In this document: positions 9,739 to 19,535 of the stretch, piece after piece
How the letters are laid out: each line of letters starts with the position of its first letter
How positions within the stretch are numbered: the first letter of the stretch is position 1
The notes under the pieces: generated by a model
What the model was told of the DNA's origin: nothing
Seen by the model: the letters and a program-made list of their open reading frames with translations, nothing else
Database searches by the model: none
Position numbers and translations under genes: made by a program
Source of the DNA: DATEDA01 sp963789885
GTDB lineage: Bacteria; Pseudomonadota; Gammaproteobacteria; Burkholderiales; SG8-39
DNA: 64,000 nucleotides
NCBI GenBank assembly: GCA_963789885.1
Contig: CAWBNB010000038.1
Coordinates: forward strand, 55,063-119,062
Direction of reading: 5' to 3'

Positions 9739-11504
9739 GTGGCAAAGCCCCGACCGAGATGCCACCAGAGGACGACGACCAGACGGTCCCGGGCCCGGCG
9801 GGCCGCGCACGGCCTTCCGGCGCCGAACCCTTAACCAGTCACAACGCCCTTCCGCCCGGCACCCGGCTCGACGAGTTCGAGATCCTGCGCGTGCTCGGCG
9901 CAGGCGGCTTCGGCATCGTCTACCTGGCGCACGACCACGTGCTGCAGCGCCGCGTCGCGATCAAGGAGTACATGCCCTCGCTGCTGGCGCGGCGCGGTGC
10001 GGGCCGGTGGTGTCGGTGCGCGTCGGCCGACGCTGCCGAGACTTTGCGCGCGGCCTCGAATCGTTCGTCAACGAGGCGCGGCTGCTCGCGAGCTTCGACC
10101 ATCCGGCGCTGGTCAAGGTGCATCGCTTCTGGAAGGCAACGGCACGGCCTACATGGCATGCCGTACTAGCCGGGCTGACGCTGAAGGAGGCGCGGCACGC
10201 GATGCCGGCGCCGCCGGACGAGGCCTGGCTTGCGCGCGCTGCTCGAACCGCTGCTCGGCGCGCTGGCAGCTGCTGCACCGCGAATGTCTTCCACCGCGAC
10301 ATCGCGCCCGACAACATCCTGATGCTGCGAGACGGACGGCCGGTGCTGCTCGACTTCGGCGCCGCGCGGCGCGTGATCGGCGATCGCAGCCAGGCACTCA
10401 CGGTCATTCTCAAGCCCGGCTACGCGCCGGTCGAGCAGTACGCGGATGACGGAGACGATGAAGCAGGGGCCATGGACCGACGTGTATGCGCTCGCTTCGG
10501 TTGCGTACTTCGCGATCATGGGCGAGCCGCCGACAGCTTCGGTCGCACGAATCATCTCGGATCCGCTCGTGCCGCTCGCGCAAGCAGCCGCCGGCCGTTA
10601 CAGCGCGGCGTTTCTGCAAGCGCTCGATCTCGCAATGGCCGTCAAGCCGGAAGACCGCCCGCGGGATACTGCCGCGCTGCGAAGCCTCCTAGGGTTCGAG
10701 CGGCGAGCAGTTTCGCGAGAACCCGGACCCAGCGCTCCGTCAGCACCACCCCCGAGTAGGCATGTGGCCCCGCCGCCGCACCGCTCGCGTGCCAAGCAAT
10801 TCATGCTGGCAGCCGTCGGGCTCGCGCTCGGAGCAGTGGGGCTGGCGGTTTGGTTCTTGATCCGCGAGCCGGAACCACCGACAGCGCCGCCGCGTACCCA
10901 AGCCGAGGCAGCGCCACAGGTTTTGGAGCAGCCGGCTACCTCCTCGCCCCCTGCTCCGGTGCCTCCCCGGCCCGCCGCGCCCTTCGATCCCATTCGCGCA
11001 CTGGACGAGGTGTTCGAGGCGCGGAGCCGGGATCACGCGGTTAGCGTGTCGCCCGAGAAAGCGCAGCTTCGCATCGGACAAGACCGGCTTCGCTTCAGCG
11101 TGCGCTCGGCAAAGCCCGGCTACCTATACGTGCTGATGGTCGGCACCGACCGCTCGCATATCTTCCTCCTCTTCCCGAATGCGCTCGACCGGTCGAACAA
11201 GATCGAGCCCGGGCGGGATCTGCAGCTCCCCAAGCCGCAGTGGCAGATCACTGCAGCGGGGCCTCCCGGCACCAACCACTTCGTGGCGTTCGTCTCTGAT
11301 CGGCCGCGAGACTTCGCCGCAGCCGGGTTGAAGGATCTCCAGCCGTTCTCGGAGTTTCCGTTCGACATCGCCGAGCGCCTGAGCCTCGGGCATGCCGGCC
11401 CGCAGCCGCTCTTCGCAGGAACCCCGGTCTGCCCGGGCACGGGCGCCTGCCCGGACGGCTACGGCGCCGCCGTATTCTCGATCGAGGAGATCCCGGCGCG
11501 TTAG
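9735..11504 (+). CDS. ppkA: PpkA-like T6SS Ser/Thr protein kinase with DUF4384-like C-terminus, frameshifted
   Basis: Transmembrane Ser/Thr kinase of about 589 residues. It has an acidic leader, a Hanks-type kinase domain (glycine loop GAGGFG, catalytic Lys in [24 protein letters not shown]), a Pro-rich linker, one membrane helix (coded around 10803-10860) and a periplasmic DUF4384-like domain ([16 protein letters not shown]). In H1-type systems PpkA phosphorylates Fha to trigger assembly. Several indels between about 10000 and 10470 scatter the kinase domain over three frames, while both ends share one frame. The start ATG overlaps the tagF stop. Confidence 0.82.
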
Positions 11505-11512
11505 CGGTCGCG

Positions 11513-12045
11513 CTACTCCACGACCGTCTTGATAGTGACGCGCCGGTTCTCGGGCGCGACGGGATTGCTGGTGTTGAGCAGTTCCCGATCACCCTTGCCA
11601 AGCGCCTGCAGTCGCGCTCCGCTGATGTTGTGGGCCTGCACGAGGTACAGCCGCACCGATTGCGCCCGCGCCTCGGACAACCGTTGATTCAACTCGTGCC
11701 CGCCTCGAGGGTCCGCGTGACCCTCGATCTCGAAGCGCAACTCGACGAGCTCGTTGGCGTTCAGCGCGCGACCCACGACGTCGAGCGACTCCCGCGCCTG
11801 CGGGTCAGCTCGGCCGAGTTGGTCTCGAATATGATCAGTAGCGATGCCGCCGCTGGTTTCGGGGGCTCGGTGGGTTCGACCTTGAGGCTGCGCGTGCGAA
11901 TCGGCGGCGGTTGAGGCGTCAGCGCCTTGATGAGCGCGGCTTCGTTGAGATCCTTCCCGCGGAGAATCGGCCCGCTCTGCGCCGAGGCAGCCCCTGACGC
12001 GACGCCGAGCAACGCCGACGCGAAACAAACCAAGACCCTTTTCAT
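11513..12045 (-). CDS. OmpA-family peptidoglycan-binding protein, one frameshift
   Basis: Exported protein of about 177 residues with a signal peptide (MKRVLVCFASALLG to ASAQ) and a C-terminal OmpA/MotB domain: IIFETNSAEL starts it, EGHADPRGG and LSEARAQSVRLYL continue it, and NRRVTIKTV ends it. One base is missing near 11815; the 533-base length agrees with this. ATG 12045 gives a proper signal peptide and follows AGGAGGCAACC. It converges with the kinase gene (8 bases apart). It probably binds the cell wall in the periplasm; a T6SS role is only inferred from position. Confidence 0.75.
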
Positions 12046-12129
12046 GGTTGCCTCCTGCATCTGGTCCCGAAACACAATTAGGTTACTCCGTTGTGCGCGG
12101 TCGGAACGGTGCCTAGTCCGGAGGTATTG

Positions 12130-15100
12130 TCAAAAGTCGTCACAGCCGCCTCGTTGGCCTAGTCCCAGACAGTTCGTGAGATTGGGCCGGACCCTGACCC
12201 GACTCCATTCCCGCGCCAGGTTGTCGGAGCCCTCTTCGACGGACGCCGGGACTGCGAGCGGCCCGCTCGGCGTGCACATGAAGGGCGTTCCCAGATTTCG
12301 GGCGTACAGGAGGCTCTCCTCCGTCGCGATTAGGCGCGGGCTGTCAGTCAACTCGTTCAGCCGCGGTACGCTGATATCGAGAACGTTCAATCTGCCATCG
12401 ACGGTGTTGACGATGTATCCCACGGGCGAGAAGGCCCCCGTCACGTTGATCGGGTACGTGCTCGCGGGTGACGTTTGAGTGGCAGGGCTCGACAAGTTCG
12501 CGACCACCGCATCGGCCTGCGTATCACCGTTCACCAGACCCGAGACCGTGGAGGTGAACGGGGGATTCAATTGGCCGACCAATCGCGATTTATCGTCCGC
12601 GACGAGCGTGAGCGTCGGGCGCGCCTGATAGATGAAGTGGTTGCCGGTGGTTGGGATGGTGATGTCCGAGAGGCAGGTACCTGGGTAGGTACAGCCGTAG
12701 AAGTTGGGGAATGGTGACGTCGGGACCAAACCGCCGCGGTTTTCACCCTCCCAAGTGCTCGCCCAGACTCGCCAGCTGCCGCCTCCGCCCGGCGACAGCA
12801 CGCCGCCACCGACGTTGTTGAAGATCCCGCCTGTCACGAGATCGATGTCGCTGCCGATGGTGCTGATGCTGTGCGCGAGCGAGAGGTTGCCCGAGGTGCG
12901 AACGAACAGATCGCCGAACGACACGGTGTTCGGCGCCGAGATCGTCGTCGGCGTGTTGCTCGCAGAATCGAAGCCCGTGCCGGTGAGCGGCCCGATCGTC
13001 AGCGCGCCTGTGTTCTCGAAACTAACCTGTCCCCCAAGCGGCGAGTTGGCAGCGAACTGGGCGACCGCATTTGCCGTACTCGTTAGCGCGAAATCCGATC
13101 CCATCGCTGTTCCCTGCAGCAGGAGCGAGTTCGCGGTGATCGGCGCGTTCGCGTTCTGACCGACCAGCCCACCGGAGGAGAGAGTGACCGCCCGGCCGGG
13201 GTTGCTCAGCGCGCCGTTGATCTGAATGCCTGCGCTACCCGCGCCGGCATTTTGCAGAGTCAGATTGTTGGAGAATGCCGTGGCCGCGCCCACGACGATG
13301 CTGCCGGTGTGGCTGCTGCCGCCGATCACCAGCGCTGCGACTGTTGGCGCCACGCGAAGCAACTCAGCGCTGCTCAGACTGAACACGGTGCCCGAGCCGT
13401 TGATCGCGATGAGGTCCGTATCGGCCGGCGTCAGCGCGCCAGCCGCCGACACCCCGCCCGGTCGCAAGTTGACGATGCCGGTCGTATGCAGGCCACCCTG
13501 CACCGGACCTTGGATGTTGATGCTGTCGTCGCCGCCAGCGTTGGTCGCACGTACGATGATGTTGCCGGTGGTCGACGCGCCGCCAACCACCGTCGTACCG
13601 CCGAGATTCACGCCCTCCTGACTCACTGTGGACTCGCCGCTGATCAAGATCGTGCCCAGGCCTGCACCAGCTGTGCTTAGTGTTGAATCATCCGAATCGA
13701 GCCCCGCAAATCCGCCGCGACCGCGAATATCGATGCTGCCACCAGCTGTCGTGCGCACCGTTGCACTAAGGAGTGACACTCCCGAATTGGTGCCCGCGAT
13801 GCCCGTTACGAGAATCGAGCCGCTTTCCGTAGCCAGCGCCGGGATTAAGCCTCCCTGAATCGTGACGCCCGTTCCATTCAGTCCGCTTCGACCGTCGAGT
13901 ACGATGTTGCCGGTCGAGGCGCGAAGCGACGCTCCACCGATCTCAATTCCGTCCGGCTGGGTCGGGGCTACATCAGCGAAGCCCTGACCACGCAGGATGA
14001 TGTTTCCGCTCGGCGCACCGGCCGCTTGCCCGACGCGCGTATCAATGATCGTGCTGTCCCCGACGAAGATTCCGTCCACGGGAACGACCACCAGACTGGC
14101 TACATTTATGCCGAGGAGGTTTCCGGTGGCGCGCCCGGTCGTGGGATTGTCCTGCCCATAGACCCTGAAGTCACCACCGTTGGTTAGAATCTGCGCGCCC
14201 CCTCCAAACCGAGCGATCGACACGGCCCCGCCGCCGCTGCCGTCGAGGTCGCTGTTGAGATCGACACTGAGCCGACCCACTCCTGCACATGCCGCACCAC
14301 CGGTGGGACACGACGCAATCGCCACATTCGGTTGCAGCAGGATGTGGTTGTGCGCGTTAAGCGCGAGGCGCACATCTGCCGCACCAACGCTCTTCGTAAT
14401 CGTCGTGCCGGTCGTGACGAGGATATTGCCATCTTGCGTCACGGAGGAGTCCGCGCCTGTCGTCACCGTCACGCTGGTCCCGCCATTGAGGGCGTTCTCG
14501 ATGTCCGTGTTCTGCAGGTTCGCCCCGGGCGCAACGGCGGTGAAGTTCGGCGGACCGCTGATTCCGGCTGAGGCCCCATTCGAGATCGTCACGTTGATCG
14601 GGTCGATGACCCAGACACCCGCCTGACCCTGCGGCGCGGACGCGGTCACCCGAATGCCGCGCACGTCCAGAAAGTCGCCCGACGTCACGATGGTTCCGCC
14701 GTTACCGCCCTGGGGACCGGCAGATGCGCTGAGCGTTCCAAAGACGCGGGTGTTGTTAGCCGTCACGGATATCTGTCCGCCGTTGCCGGCGACCGTCGCG
14801 TCCGCCAGCATGCTTGCGTCGCTGCCCACGAACGCGGCGACATCCGCAGCGACGCGGATCGAGCCTCCACCATTCGCACCGCGCCCGTCCAAGATGACGG
14901 CGGGTCCGTTTCCACCCACACCGATTCTCGTGCCGGACAGCGTGATGCGTCCGCCCGTTACGCCCGCGTTCGTGTCGCCAACCGAGAGAAGGGTGCCGGT
15001 GAATGCCGCGACGAGCGGATCGGCATTCAGCAGCAGGCCCTGCCCGGCGGTGACGTCGAGCGTCCCACCCGGTGCTGCCACGGCGCTGTCGATGATGCTG

Positions 15101-17817
15101 GCTCCGGCTACTGGAAGTCTCGTCGCTGTGGCCACGGAGCCGACACGCGTCACGTCCACACCATCCGAGCCGCCCGTGGCCGTGATCCCCACCGCACGAC
15201 CGCTAACCCCGCTGCCCTCCAGCATCACCCCGTACGCCGGAGAGAAGTCAAGGTCCGACGAGGTGGGCGCCGCCACTACCCGATTGATCGTGCTGTCGAT
15301 GTTGCCTCCAGTGCCGACGAGCGCAATAGAGCCGGCATCCGCGCTCAGGCGGGAGCCGGTGATGGCGATGCCTCGCGGGCTGAGATCCGTCTCCTTGCCT
15401 GCCGTGTTGAGGCTGCCGCCCGTGCCCGTGAGATTGATGTTTCCCGAAGCACTGGAGAGGACCGAAGGGATGTCGCCGATCTCGCCGCCTGGAGTAATTG
15501 TGATGCCGTCGCCACCTGCGCCGCCTGTTCCGGTTATCGAGATCGAGCCGGAGCCGCTCGTGACCCTCGAGTTGTCAATGACAACTCCGGACCCACCGAA
15601 GATCGAGTTGGCCGTGAACGAGCCATCGCCGCCGCCCGTGCCGATGAGTTCGATGCGGCCCGAATTCGTTGCAATCGATGCCGAAGAGAGGGATACGCCA
15701 TCCCCACCGAACACGAACAACCCCGTGGTGTCATCCCCGCCGCCGGTGCCGACAATTCGGACGGTTCCGCTGCCCAGCACCTCGATGCGCCCGCCCGACA
15801 GCGCGACGCCGTCCGCATTGCCAATCGAGTCGACGAGCCGCGCTCCTGTGCCCGTAATGCTGATCGAGCCGTCGCGACTCTGAATCAAGGACGTTGTGGT
15901 AATCCCTGCTGCGTCGAAGTCGGAGGCGATCTCCACGCCACCATGCTGCCCCGTTCCACGACCAACCAGCGTGACGTTACCGCTCCCCGTGCGCAGTGTG
16001 CTTCCGAGGATCGCGACACCCGCATCGTTGTCAGAGAACGTTGCGGCGGTTACACCGTCTCCCTGCATCAGGATGCTGCCGCCGGCCGTTCCGTCCTGTT
16101 GACCCACGCGCGTGTCGATCGTCGCCCGCTGTAGTTTGATGCCCCCAGGCTGACCGGCTCTGCCCTGGGCGAAGCCTGGCGCGGCAGTGCTTTGCCCAAA
16201 AAAGCTCACACTGCCGCCGTTGGTAACGATGCTCGAATCGCGGTTCATCACGATCGCGCCGCCCTTGCCGGCGCGATTGCTGTTGAACACGACGTTCAGG
16301 GCCCCGGTCTCCGCGCCGGTCGCAGAGATCGAGACGCCGCCGTTCATCACGATGTCGCGGTCCGCCCGCAGCGTGAAGTCCGCCGTCGGCCCGCCGGTTT
16401 TCTGAACGCTCGCCGCGACGGTGATGTCGCCCACGTCCTCGCCAACGCCGCTCGTGCTCAATTCGACGCTCGTACCGCCGCTGAGCGAAGCGCTGATGGA
16501 GGTAGCCATCCCTGCATCGACCGTCACGTTCACCGGGTCGACGAGCCAGTTGCCCGGGCGGCCGCTTCGCGCGCTCGCATCGACGCGCGCGCCGGCGACG
16601 TCGAGCCGCTTGCCCGAGGTCTCGACCAACCCGCCATCGCCGCCTGTCGCGCCGCCGCGCGCGGTGATCGTCCCGTGCGCGTCGGTCGCGCCGTCGCTCC
16701 ACACGATGACCTTGCCGCCGTCGCCCTGGTTCACGGCATCGGAGCGAATCGTGGCGTCCGGACCGAACCATGTCGCCGACGCGTTGCGAATGGCCGGGTC
16801 TTTCCCTTGGTAGCCGCCGCCGACCAGCACCGAGCCGCCGCCGGCGTCGCCGCTCGCGTCGAGGAGCGCCGTGCCCGTGACGCCCACGTGATGCCCCAGC
16901 ACCTGGATCTCGCCGCCCTTCTGCCCCGCCTCCAGTCCCGTAGCATCGAGCGTGCCACTCGCGAGCGTCTGACCGGTGCTCCCGCCGTCGAGCACGATCT
17001 TTCCCTGCCGCTCGGTCAACGTGCGCGCGCGCACGACACCGGTCTGGTTCACCACTGCTTGCGTAAGGGCCTCGGCCGATCGCGCCGAGAGAATCGCCTG
17101 TCCGCCGTCGGCGATGACGGCTCCGGAATTGCGGACCTCCGCGGCGAGCGCTGCCTCGTCGACCGTGATGCGGACGAGCCCATCGCCCGCGAAATCGAGC
17201 GTCATCTTGCCGCCAGCAGCGAGCCCGGCAGTGCCGAGGCGGGCCGAGATCGTCCCGCTGTTGCTCACCTGCCCGCCGAGCAACGCGACAAAGCCGCCGT
17301 CGCGGGCAGCGAGCGCGCCCTGGTTCTCGACCATCCCCGGTTTCCCGTTCCCGGTGAAGCGATAGCGCCCGGCGAGGAAGTCCTCGTTGCCGATTGAGAG
17401 CGTAGAGGCCACCAAGGCACCGACATCGACCATCGCAGTGCGCCCGAACAGGACGCCGCTCGGGTTCACGAGGAAGACCTGACCGTTGGCGCTGAGGCGT
17501 CCGTAGATCTCGCTCGCGTTGTTCCCGACCACGCGGTTGAGGATCACGCTCGAGGGGGCCGGCTGCTGGAAATTCACCGACTCGCTGCCGCCGATCGAGA
17601 AGCCTTGCCAATTCACGATCGCCTTCGCCGTGCTTTGCTGCACGACCATGCTCTGCGAGCTCGGCCGGGAAACGCCGACCTGTCCCGCCACGACCTGCTC
17701 GCCGGTGGGCAGCGCCAGCGCTTCACTCCAGGGAGAAAGCGCTGCCGCAACGGCCAGCACGAGCGGCTTCATCCTCACGACGGAACCCTTGATGCGTTCG
17801 CGTGGCAATGCGCTCAT
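12130..17817 (-). CDS. Filamentous-haemagglutinin-like two-partner secretion protein (TpsA)
   Basis: Secreted beta-helical exoprotein of 1895 residues. A long signal region (to about residue 36, ending ALALP) is followed by the TPS secretion domain with NPSG at 118-121, then a very long Gly/Thr-rich region of repeats (many GTGG motifs around residues 650-950). Near the end is an MBG-type repeat (ADDKSRLVGQLNPPF), then an 80-residue tail with three cysteines. The start at ATG 17817 has an ideal GGGAGGT site and overlaps the tpsB stop (ATGA), so translation is coupled. It is intact across 5.7 kb, unlike many neighbours. Likely an adhesin; no toxin domain was recognised. Confidence 0.88.
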   Translation of the reverse strand: MSALPRERIKGSVVRMKPLVLAVAAALSPWSEALALPTGEQVVAGQVGVSRPSSQSMVVQQSTAKAIVNWQGFSIGGSESVNFQQPAPSSVILNRVVGNNASEIYGRLSANGQVFLVNPSGVLFGRTAMVDVGALVASTLSIGNEDFLAGRYRFTGNGKPGMVENQGALAARDGGFVALLGGQVSNSGTISARLGTAGLAAGGKMTLDFAGDGLVRITVDEAALAAEVRNSGAVIADGGQAILSARSAEALTQAVVNQTGVVRARTLTERQGKIVLDGGSTGQTLASGTLDATGLEAGQKGGEIQVLGHHVGVTGTALLDASGDAGGGSVLVGGGYQGKDPAIRNASATWFGPDATIRSDAVNQGDGGKVIVWSDGATDAHGTITARGGATGGDGGLVETSGKRLDVAGARVDASARSGRPGNWLVDPVNVTVDAGMATSISASLSGGTSVELSTSGVGEDVGDITVAASVQKTGGPTADFTLRADRDIVMNGGVSISATGAETGALNVVFNSNRAGKGGAIVMNRDSSIVTNGGSVSFFGQSTAAPGFAQGRAGQPGGIKLQRATIDTRVGQQDGTAGGSILMQGDGVTAATFSDNDAGVAILGSTLRTGSGNVTLVGRGTGQHGGVEIASDFDAAGITTTSLIQSRDGSISITGTGARLVDSIGNADGVALSGGRIEVLGSGTVRIVGTGGGDDTTGLFVFGGDGVSLSSASIATNSGRIELIGTGGGDGSFTANSIFGGSGVVIDNSRVTSGSGSISITGTGGAGGDGITITPGGEIGDIPSVLSSASGNINLTGTGGSLNTAGKETDLSPRGIAITGSRLSADAGSIALVGTGGNIDSTINRVVAAPTSSDLDFSPAYGVMLEGSGVSGRAVGITATGGSDGVDVTRVGSVATATRLPVAGASIIDSAVAAPGGTLDVTAGQGLLLNADPLVAAFTGTLLSVGDTNAGVTGGRITLSGTRIGVGGNGPAVILDGRGANGGGSIRVAADVAAFVGSDASMLADATVAGNGGQISVTANNTRVFGTLSASAGPQGGNGGTIVTSGDFLDVRGIRVTASAPQGQAGVWVIDPINVTISNGASAGISGPPNFTAVAPGANLQNTDIENALNGGTSVTVTTGADSSVTQDGNILVTTGTTITKSVGAADVRLALNAHNHILLQPNVAIASCPTGGAACAGVGRLSVDLNSDLDGSGGGAVSIARFGGGAQILTNGGDFRVYGQDNPTTGRATGNLLGINVASLVVVPVDGIFVGDSTIIDTRVGQAAGAPSGNIILRGQGFADVAPTQPDGIEIGGASLRASTGNIVLDGRSGLNGTGVTIQGGLIPALATESGSILVTGIAGTNSGVSLLSATVRTTAGGSIDIRGRGGFAGLDSDDSTLSTAGAGLGTILISGESTVSQEGVNLGGTTVVGGASTTGNIIVRATNAGGDDSINIQGPVQGGLHTTGIVNLRPGGVSAAGALTPADTDLIAINGSGTVFSLSSAELLRVAPTVAALVIGGSSHTGSIVVGAATAFSNNLTLQNAGAGSAGIQINGALSNPGRAVTLSSGGLVGQNANAPITANSLLLQGTAMGSDFALTSTANAVAQFAANSPLGGQVSFENTGALTIGPLTGTGFDSASNTPTTISAPNTVSFGDLFVRTSGNLSLAHSISTIGSDIDLVTGGIFNNVGGGVLSPGGGGSWRVWASTWEGENRGGLVPTSPFPNFYGCTYPGTCLSDITIPTTGNHFIYQARPTLTLVADDKSRLVGQLNPPFTSTVSGLVNGDTQADAVVANLSSPATQTSPASTYPINVTGAFSPVGYIVNTVDGRLNVLDISVPRLNELTDSPRLIATEESLLYARNLGTPFMCTPSGPLAVPASVEEGSDNLAREWSRVRVRPNLTNCLGLGQRGGCDDF

Positions 17818-19535
17818 TGCGACCTCCCGGGCCATGGCACGAGTCCCTGCGAAATCTGGAAAAAGATCCGCGGATCGCGATTGGGCGCCGACAGCGAGGG
17901 CCCGCTATCGGGCCAGGCGATGCTCGCGGTTACCGTCATGCCCCATGGAGCCGTCCAGTAGAGGCCGGCCCCGAAACCGCGGAGCGTTCGATTGTTGTCG
18001 ACCACCGTCGGTGGCGGGGTGACGTTGAACCGTGCCCAACCGAAATCGTAGAACCCGCTGACGGTCACGGTCTGCGTGACGGCGTACCGAAGCTCGGCGT
18101 TCACGACAACCCCTTCGTCGGTAACGGCCTCGTTCACGGGGTAGGCGCGAACCGCGCGCGGTCCGCCGAGCGAGATCTGTTGCGAGCTGTCGAGGTTCTT
18201 GTTGGCCCATTGCCCGGCCAACCCGAGAAAGAGGCTCGTTCGCTCGATCAGGTTCTGCAGCCGGGAGGCCTGAAACGCCAGGCGCGTGAAGCCGCCCTCG
18301 GTATGTCTTCCAACAGGCGACTGGTCGATCGCCAGCACTTGAGACGACTTGATCGAAACGTCCCCGAAATAAACCGAGGCTCCGGCGCCCGTGTAGCCGC
18401 CGCCGAAAAGCGTGTCCCGGAGCTCGTACGCGAGCCCGAGGCCGAGATTGTTTACGTTCCTCACCACCGACGAGTCGACGGCGTCCACGTTATCCACCAG
18501 CCGTATTCCCTCGTAACTCAACCGGCCGAACAGGTTGCTCGCGCGCGACCGTATGAACGGATGCGTCGCCGAGAGCTCCCACGAGCTCGCGGTACCATTG
18601 GCCCCGAGCGTCGCAAACTGCTTCTGCAGCTGGTAATTGACCCGTGCCCCGGCGATGCCCAGGCGAGTCCCCTGGTAGCCCACCGGAACTTCGTACCCGA
18701 CGCGTCCATAGACCTGACCGCCCCCAGAGCTGTCGAAGAGCCGGAGATCGAGGTTGTCCCCCAGGCCAAACGGGCTGTTGACCCGGCCATACAAGCCGGC
18801 GCGGAACTGCCCCGTGTAGTACGACCCCCAGTTATCGGCATCGGCGCCAAGCAACACCCGCGGCGCCTCATGCACGTCGATCACCAAGTCGGTCGTGCCG
18901 ACCTCGTCGCCCGGCTCGAACGCCGACTCGACCCGGATCCCCGGAATGTCGGAAAGAAGCAGCATCGTGCGCTCGAGGTCATGCTGCGTGATCGGCTGGC
19001 CGATCGGGAGGTTGGCCGCGACGCCGGCGAGGCGGGCATCGCTCACTGGGGCTTCGGGTGCTCGGTTGAGTCGAATTTTGCCGAGCCGGCCCTCGAGAAC
19101 GGAGATCTCGACGACGCCGTTGCTGACGTCCTGCGCCGGGACGACGGCCTGCGCCAAGGGATAGCCCGCCTGCTGATAGCGCTCCGTGACCCGGCGCGCG
19201 ATCTCCTCGAGATCGGCGAACGTGACCCGCTGGCCGATCTTGTCCTCGGCGAGCGCCCTGAGGAGGCCGGAACCGAACACAGTGTTGCCCTTGAACACCA
19301 CGTCCTTCAGCTCGAAGGTCATCGCCTGAGCACCCGCGTCGGGCGTCGGCGGCGCCGCTGGCGCCGGAAGCTGGATCGTCGGTGGCGGCGGACTGGGCAA
19401 CGGTGGGGGCTGCGGCGCGTCCTTCAGCGCCCGTCCCGCATCGGGTGGCCGAGGCTGCTGCGCCTCGGCGAGACCAGCCGTCAGCATGCCGACCGCGAGT
19501 CCGAGAATCCAGCCGAATGAGCGGCCGCGATTCAT
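17814..19535 (-). CDS. TpsB outer-membrane transporter (ShlB/FhaC/HecB family)
   Basis: Omp85-superfamily pore of 573 residues that exports the TpsA partner. It has a signal peptide (ending AEAQ), a Pro-rich linker (about 25-55), two POTRA-type repeats (about 65-230) and a 16-strand barrel whose lid-lock motif reads VRAYP near residue 485. The start at ATG 19535 overlaps the stop of the upstream CHAT gene (ATGA); the longer frame would begin inside that gene. The three genes CHAT-TpsB-TpsA thus form one coupled operon. It is intact. Confidence 0.92.
   Translation of the reverse strand: MNRGRSFGWILGLAVGMLTAGLAEAQQPRPPDAGRALKDAPQPPPLPSPPPPTIQLPAPAAPPTPDAGAQAMTFELKDVVFKGNTVFGSGLLRALAEDKIGQRVTFADLEEIARRVTERYQQAGYPLAQAVVPAQDVSNGVVEISVLEGRLGKIRLNRAPEAPVSDARLAGVAANLPIGQPITQHDLERTMLLLSDIPGIRVESAFEPGDEVGTTDLVIDVHEAPRVLLGADADNWGSYYTGQFRAGLYGRVNSPFGLGDNLDLRLFDSSGGGQVYGRVGYEVPVGYQGTRLGIAGARVNYQLQKQFATLGANGTASSWELSATHPFIRSRASNLFGRLSYEGIRLVDNVDAVDSSVVRNVNNLGLGLAYELRDTLFGGGYTGAGASVYFGDVSIKSSQVLAIDQSPVGRHTEGGFTRLAFQASRLQNLIERTSLFLGLAGQWANKNLDSSQQISLGGPRAVRAYPVNEAVTDEGVVVNAELRYAVTQTVTVSGFYDFGWARFNVTPPPTVVDNNRTLRGFGAGLYWTAPWGMTVTASIAWPDSGPSLSAPNRDPRIFFQISQGLVPWPGRSQ

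Noticed and set aside
14654..15883. 409-codon open frame on the plus strand inside tpsA
   Set aside because: It is Pro/Ser/Val-rich without any family motif and mirrors the Gly/Thr repeats of tpsA on the opposite strand.
16192..17397. 401-codon open frame on the plus strand inside tpsA
   Set aside because: It is an Arg/Ala-rich shadow of the conserved TPS domain, with no ribosome site.
17802..19520. 572-codon plus-strand open frame over tpsB
   Set aside because: The minus strand codes a clear TpsB with POTRA and barrel motifs; this frame is its antisense.
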